From Paenibacillus sp. PvR098 (GTDB lineage: Bacteria > Bacillota > Bacilli > Paenibacillales > NBRC-103111): DNA of 64,000 bases. A program made the translations under genes and the position numbers. Below, piece by piece: positions 63,172 through 64,000 of this stretch (its first letter is position 1; each line of letters begins with the position of its first letter). The stretch lies in contig NZ_JAFIBU010000001.1 of NCBI RefSeq assembly GCF_017833255.1, positions 434,001-498,000 of the forward strand. Direction: 5' to 3'. Below the pieces are notes generated by a model that was not told the DNA's origin, did no database searches, and saw only the letters and a list, made by a program, of their open reading frames with translations.

Positions 63172-64000
63172 GTGACTGATGTACCGAAAGTGACCGTGAT
63201 CGGCGCCGGGCTCGCAGGCAGCGAGGCCGCATGGCAAATTGCAAGCCTTGGCGTTCCGGTCGTGCTGTACGAAATGCGTCCAGTAAAAAGAACACCGGCT
63301 CATATTTCCGATCAATTCGCCGAGCTCGTCTGCAGCAATTCGCTGCGAGCGAACGGCTTAACCAACGCAGTGGGCGTATTAAAGGAAGAAATGCGTCTGC
63401 TGAATTCCTTGATCCTACGTGCTGCGGATAAGCATGCTGTACCTGCGGGTGGAGCTCTTGCGGTGGATCGGGATGGTTTTTCCGGAGAAGTAACTGCGCT
63501 GCTGCGTAATCATCCGCTGATCGAGGTGCGTAACGAAGAACTGGAGTCGCTGCCTGAAGGCATCGTGGTAGTAGCAACCGGTCCGCTTACGTCCCCTGCT
63601 TTGTCCAAGCATTTGCAGGATTTGACGGGAGAGGACTACCTGTATTTCTACGATGCGGCCGCACCGATTGTAGAGAAAGATTCCATCGACATGAGTAAGG
63701 TATATCTCGCTTCACGCTATGACAAGGGCGAGGCGGCCTACTTAAACTGTCCGATGACCGAAGAAGAGTTTAATCGCTTCTACGAAGCTCTGATTACTGC
63801 AGAGACCGCACCGATAAAGGAATTTGAGAAGGAAATTTATTTCGAAGGCTGTATGCCGATCGAAGTGATGGTAAAGCGGGGGCGGCAAACCGTTCTGTTC
63901 GGACCGATGAAACCCGTTGGCTTGGTTAACCCGCACACCGGCGAGCTGCCTTTCGCCGTTGTTCAGTTGAGACAGGATAATGCGGCGGGCACGCTCTACA
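63172..64000 (+). CDS. trmFO: tRNA methyltransferase TrmFO, 3' end missing
   Basis: The first 276 codons of the folate- and FAD-dependent enzyme that methylates U54 of tRNA. The dinucleotide-binding start [21 protein letters not shown], then VLYEMRP, and [21 protein letters not shown] near residue 51 identify it. The GTG start lies nine bases after AAGGAGG. The frame runs to the window edge without a stop. The topA-trmFO order is that of B. subtilis. Confidence 0.96.
   Translation, partial: MTDVPKVTVIGAGLAGSEAAWQIASLGVPVVLYEMRPVKRTPAHISDQFAELVCSNSLRANGLTNAVGVLKEEMRLLNSLILRAADKHAVPAGGALAVDRDGFSGEVTALLRNHPLIEVRNEELESLPEGIVVVATGPLTSPALSKHLQDLTGEDYLYFYDAAAPIVEKDSIDMSKVYLASRYDKGEAAYLNCPMTEEEFNRFYEALITAETAPIKEFEKEIYFEGCMPIEVMVKRGRQTVLFGPMKPVGLVNPHTGELPFAVVQLRQDNAAGTLY

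Overview
This window looks like a chromosomal segment of an endospore-forming, moderate-GC member of the Bacillota, most probably Paenibacillus or a close relative. The evidence is the 26-residue spore coat anchor SpoVM, the sporulation membrane protein YlbJ, a SpoVIF-like protein, many TTG and GTG starts with strong Shine-Dalgarno sequences, and a gene order that follows the Bacillus subtilis prkC-rsgA-rpe-spoVM-rpmB-yloU-yloV-recG-fapR-plsX-fab-rnc-smc-ftsY-ylxM-ffh-rpsP-rimM-trmD-rplS-rbgA-rnhB-sucCD-dprA-topA-trmFO axis. The assignment rests on gene content and remembered family features; no search was run.

Layout. 1-9.6 kb: Ser/Thr kinase PrkC (5' end cut off), the GTPase RsgA, ribulose-phosphate epimerase, SpoVM, ribosomal protein L28 (minus strand), Asp23/YloU, fatty acid kinase FakA next to a DegV/FakB-type fatty-acid-binding protein, and RecG. 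9.7-17.1 kb: an accessory catabolic block with a TAXI-TRAP transporter, a LysR regulator, a Rieske oxygenase, a zinc alcohol dehydrogenase and a truncated ketol-acid reductoisomerase; both promoters carry CcpA cre-like sites at the predicted +1. 17.2-21.9 kb: a SpoVIF-like gene, a Tat-exported beta-helix protein, an SOS-controlled Y-family polymerase with YolD, and a DoxX-like membrane protein. 21.9-26.4 kb: an AT-rich patchwork of small genes and remnants, including a deleted VOC gene, tiny minus-strand genes, a holin-like gene, a DUF1292 gene, a YmaF-like gene, and a small LexA-DNA-binding-domain-like protein behind a promoter with an SOS box.

26.4-47.8 kb is core again: rsmD, coaD, ylbJ, the PDZ/Lon-like protease YlbL, tmcAL, yceD-rpmF, the lipid operon fapR-plsX-fabH-fabD-fabG-acpP-fabF, rnc-smc-ftsY, ylxM-ffh-rpsP-khpA, and rimM-trmD. 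FapR, PlsX and the Fab enzymes make acyl-ACP and acyl-phosphate; FakA/FakB feed exogenous fatty acids into the same acyl-phosphate pool.

47.8-49.1 kb holds an insertion between trmD and rplS that I cannot match to a known system: a promoter-plus-terminator module (possible small RNA or attenuator) followed by five closely packed small ORFs, several with one membrane segment, ending in a TadE-like protein. 49.1-64 kb returns to core: rplS with its leader, signal peptidase I, rbgA, rnhB, a FliK-like ylqG with eleven 54-bp tandem repeats, ylqH, yraN, comM-like, a zinc-ribbon protein, sucCD, dprA, topA and the start of trmFO. No rRNA, tRNA, CRISPR array or complete insertion sequence was seen.
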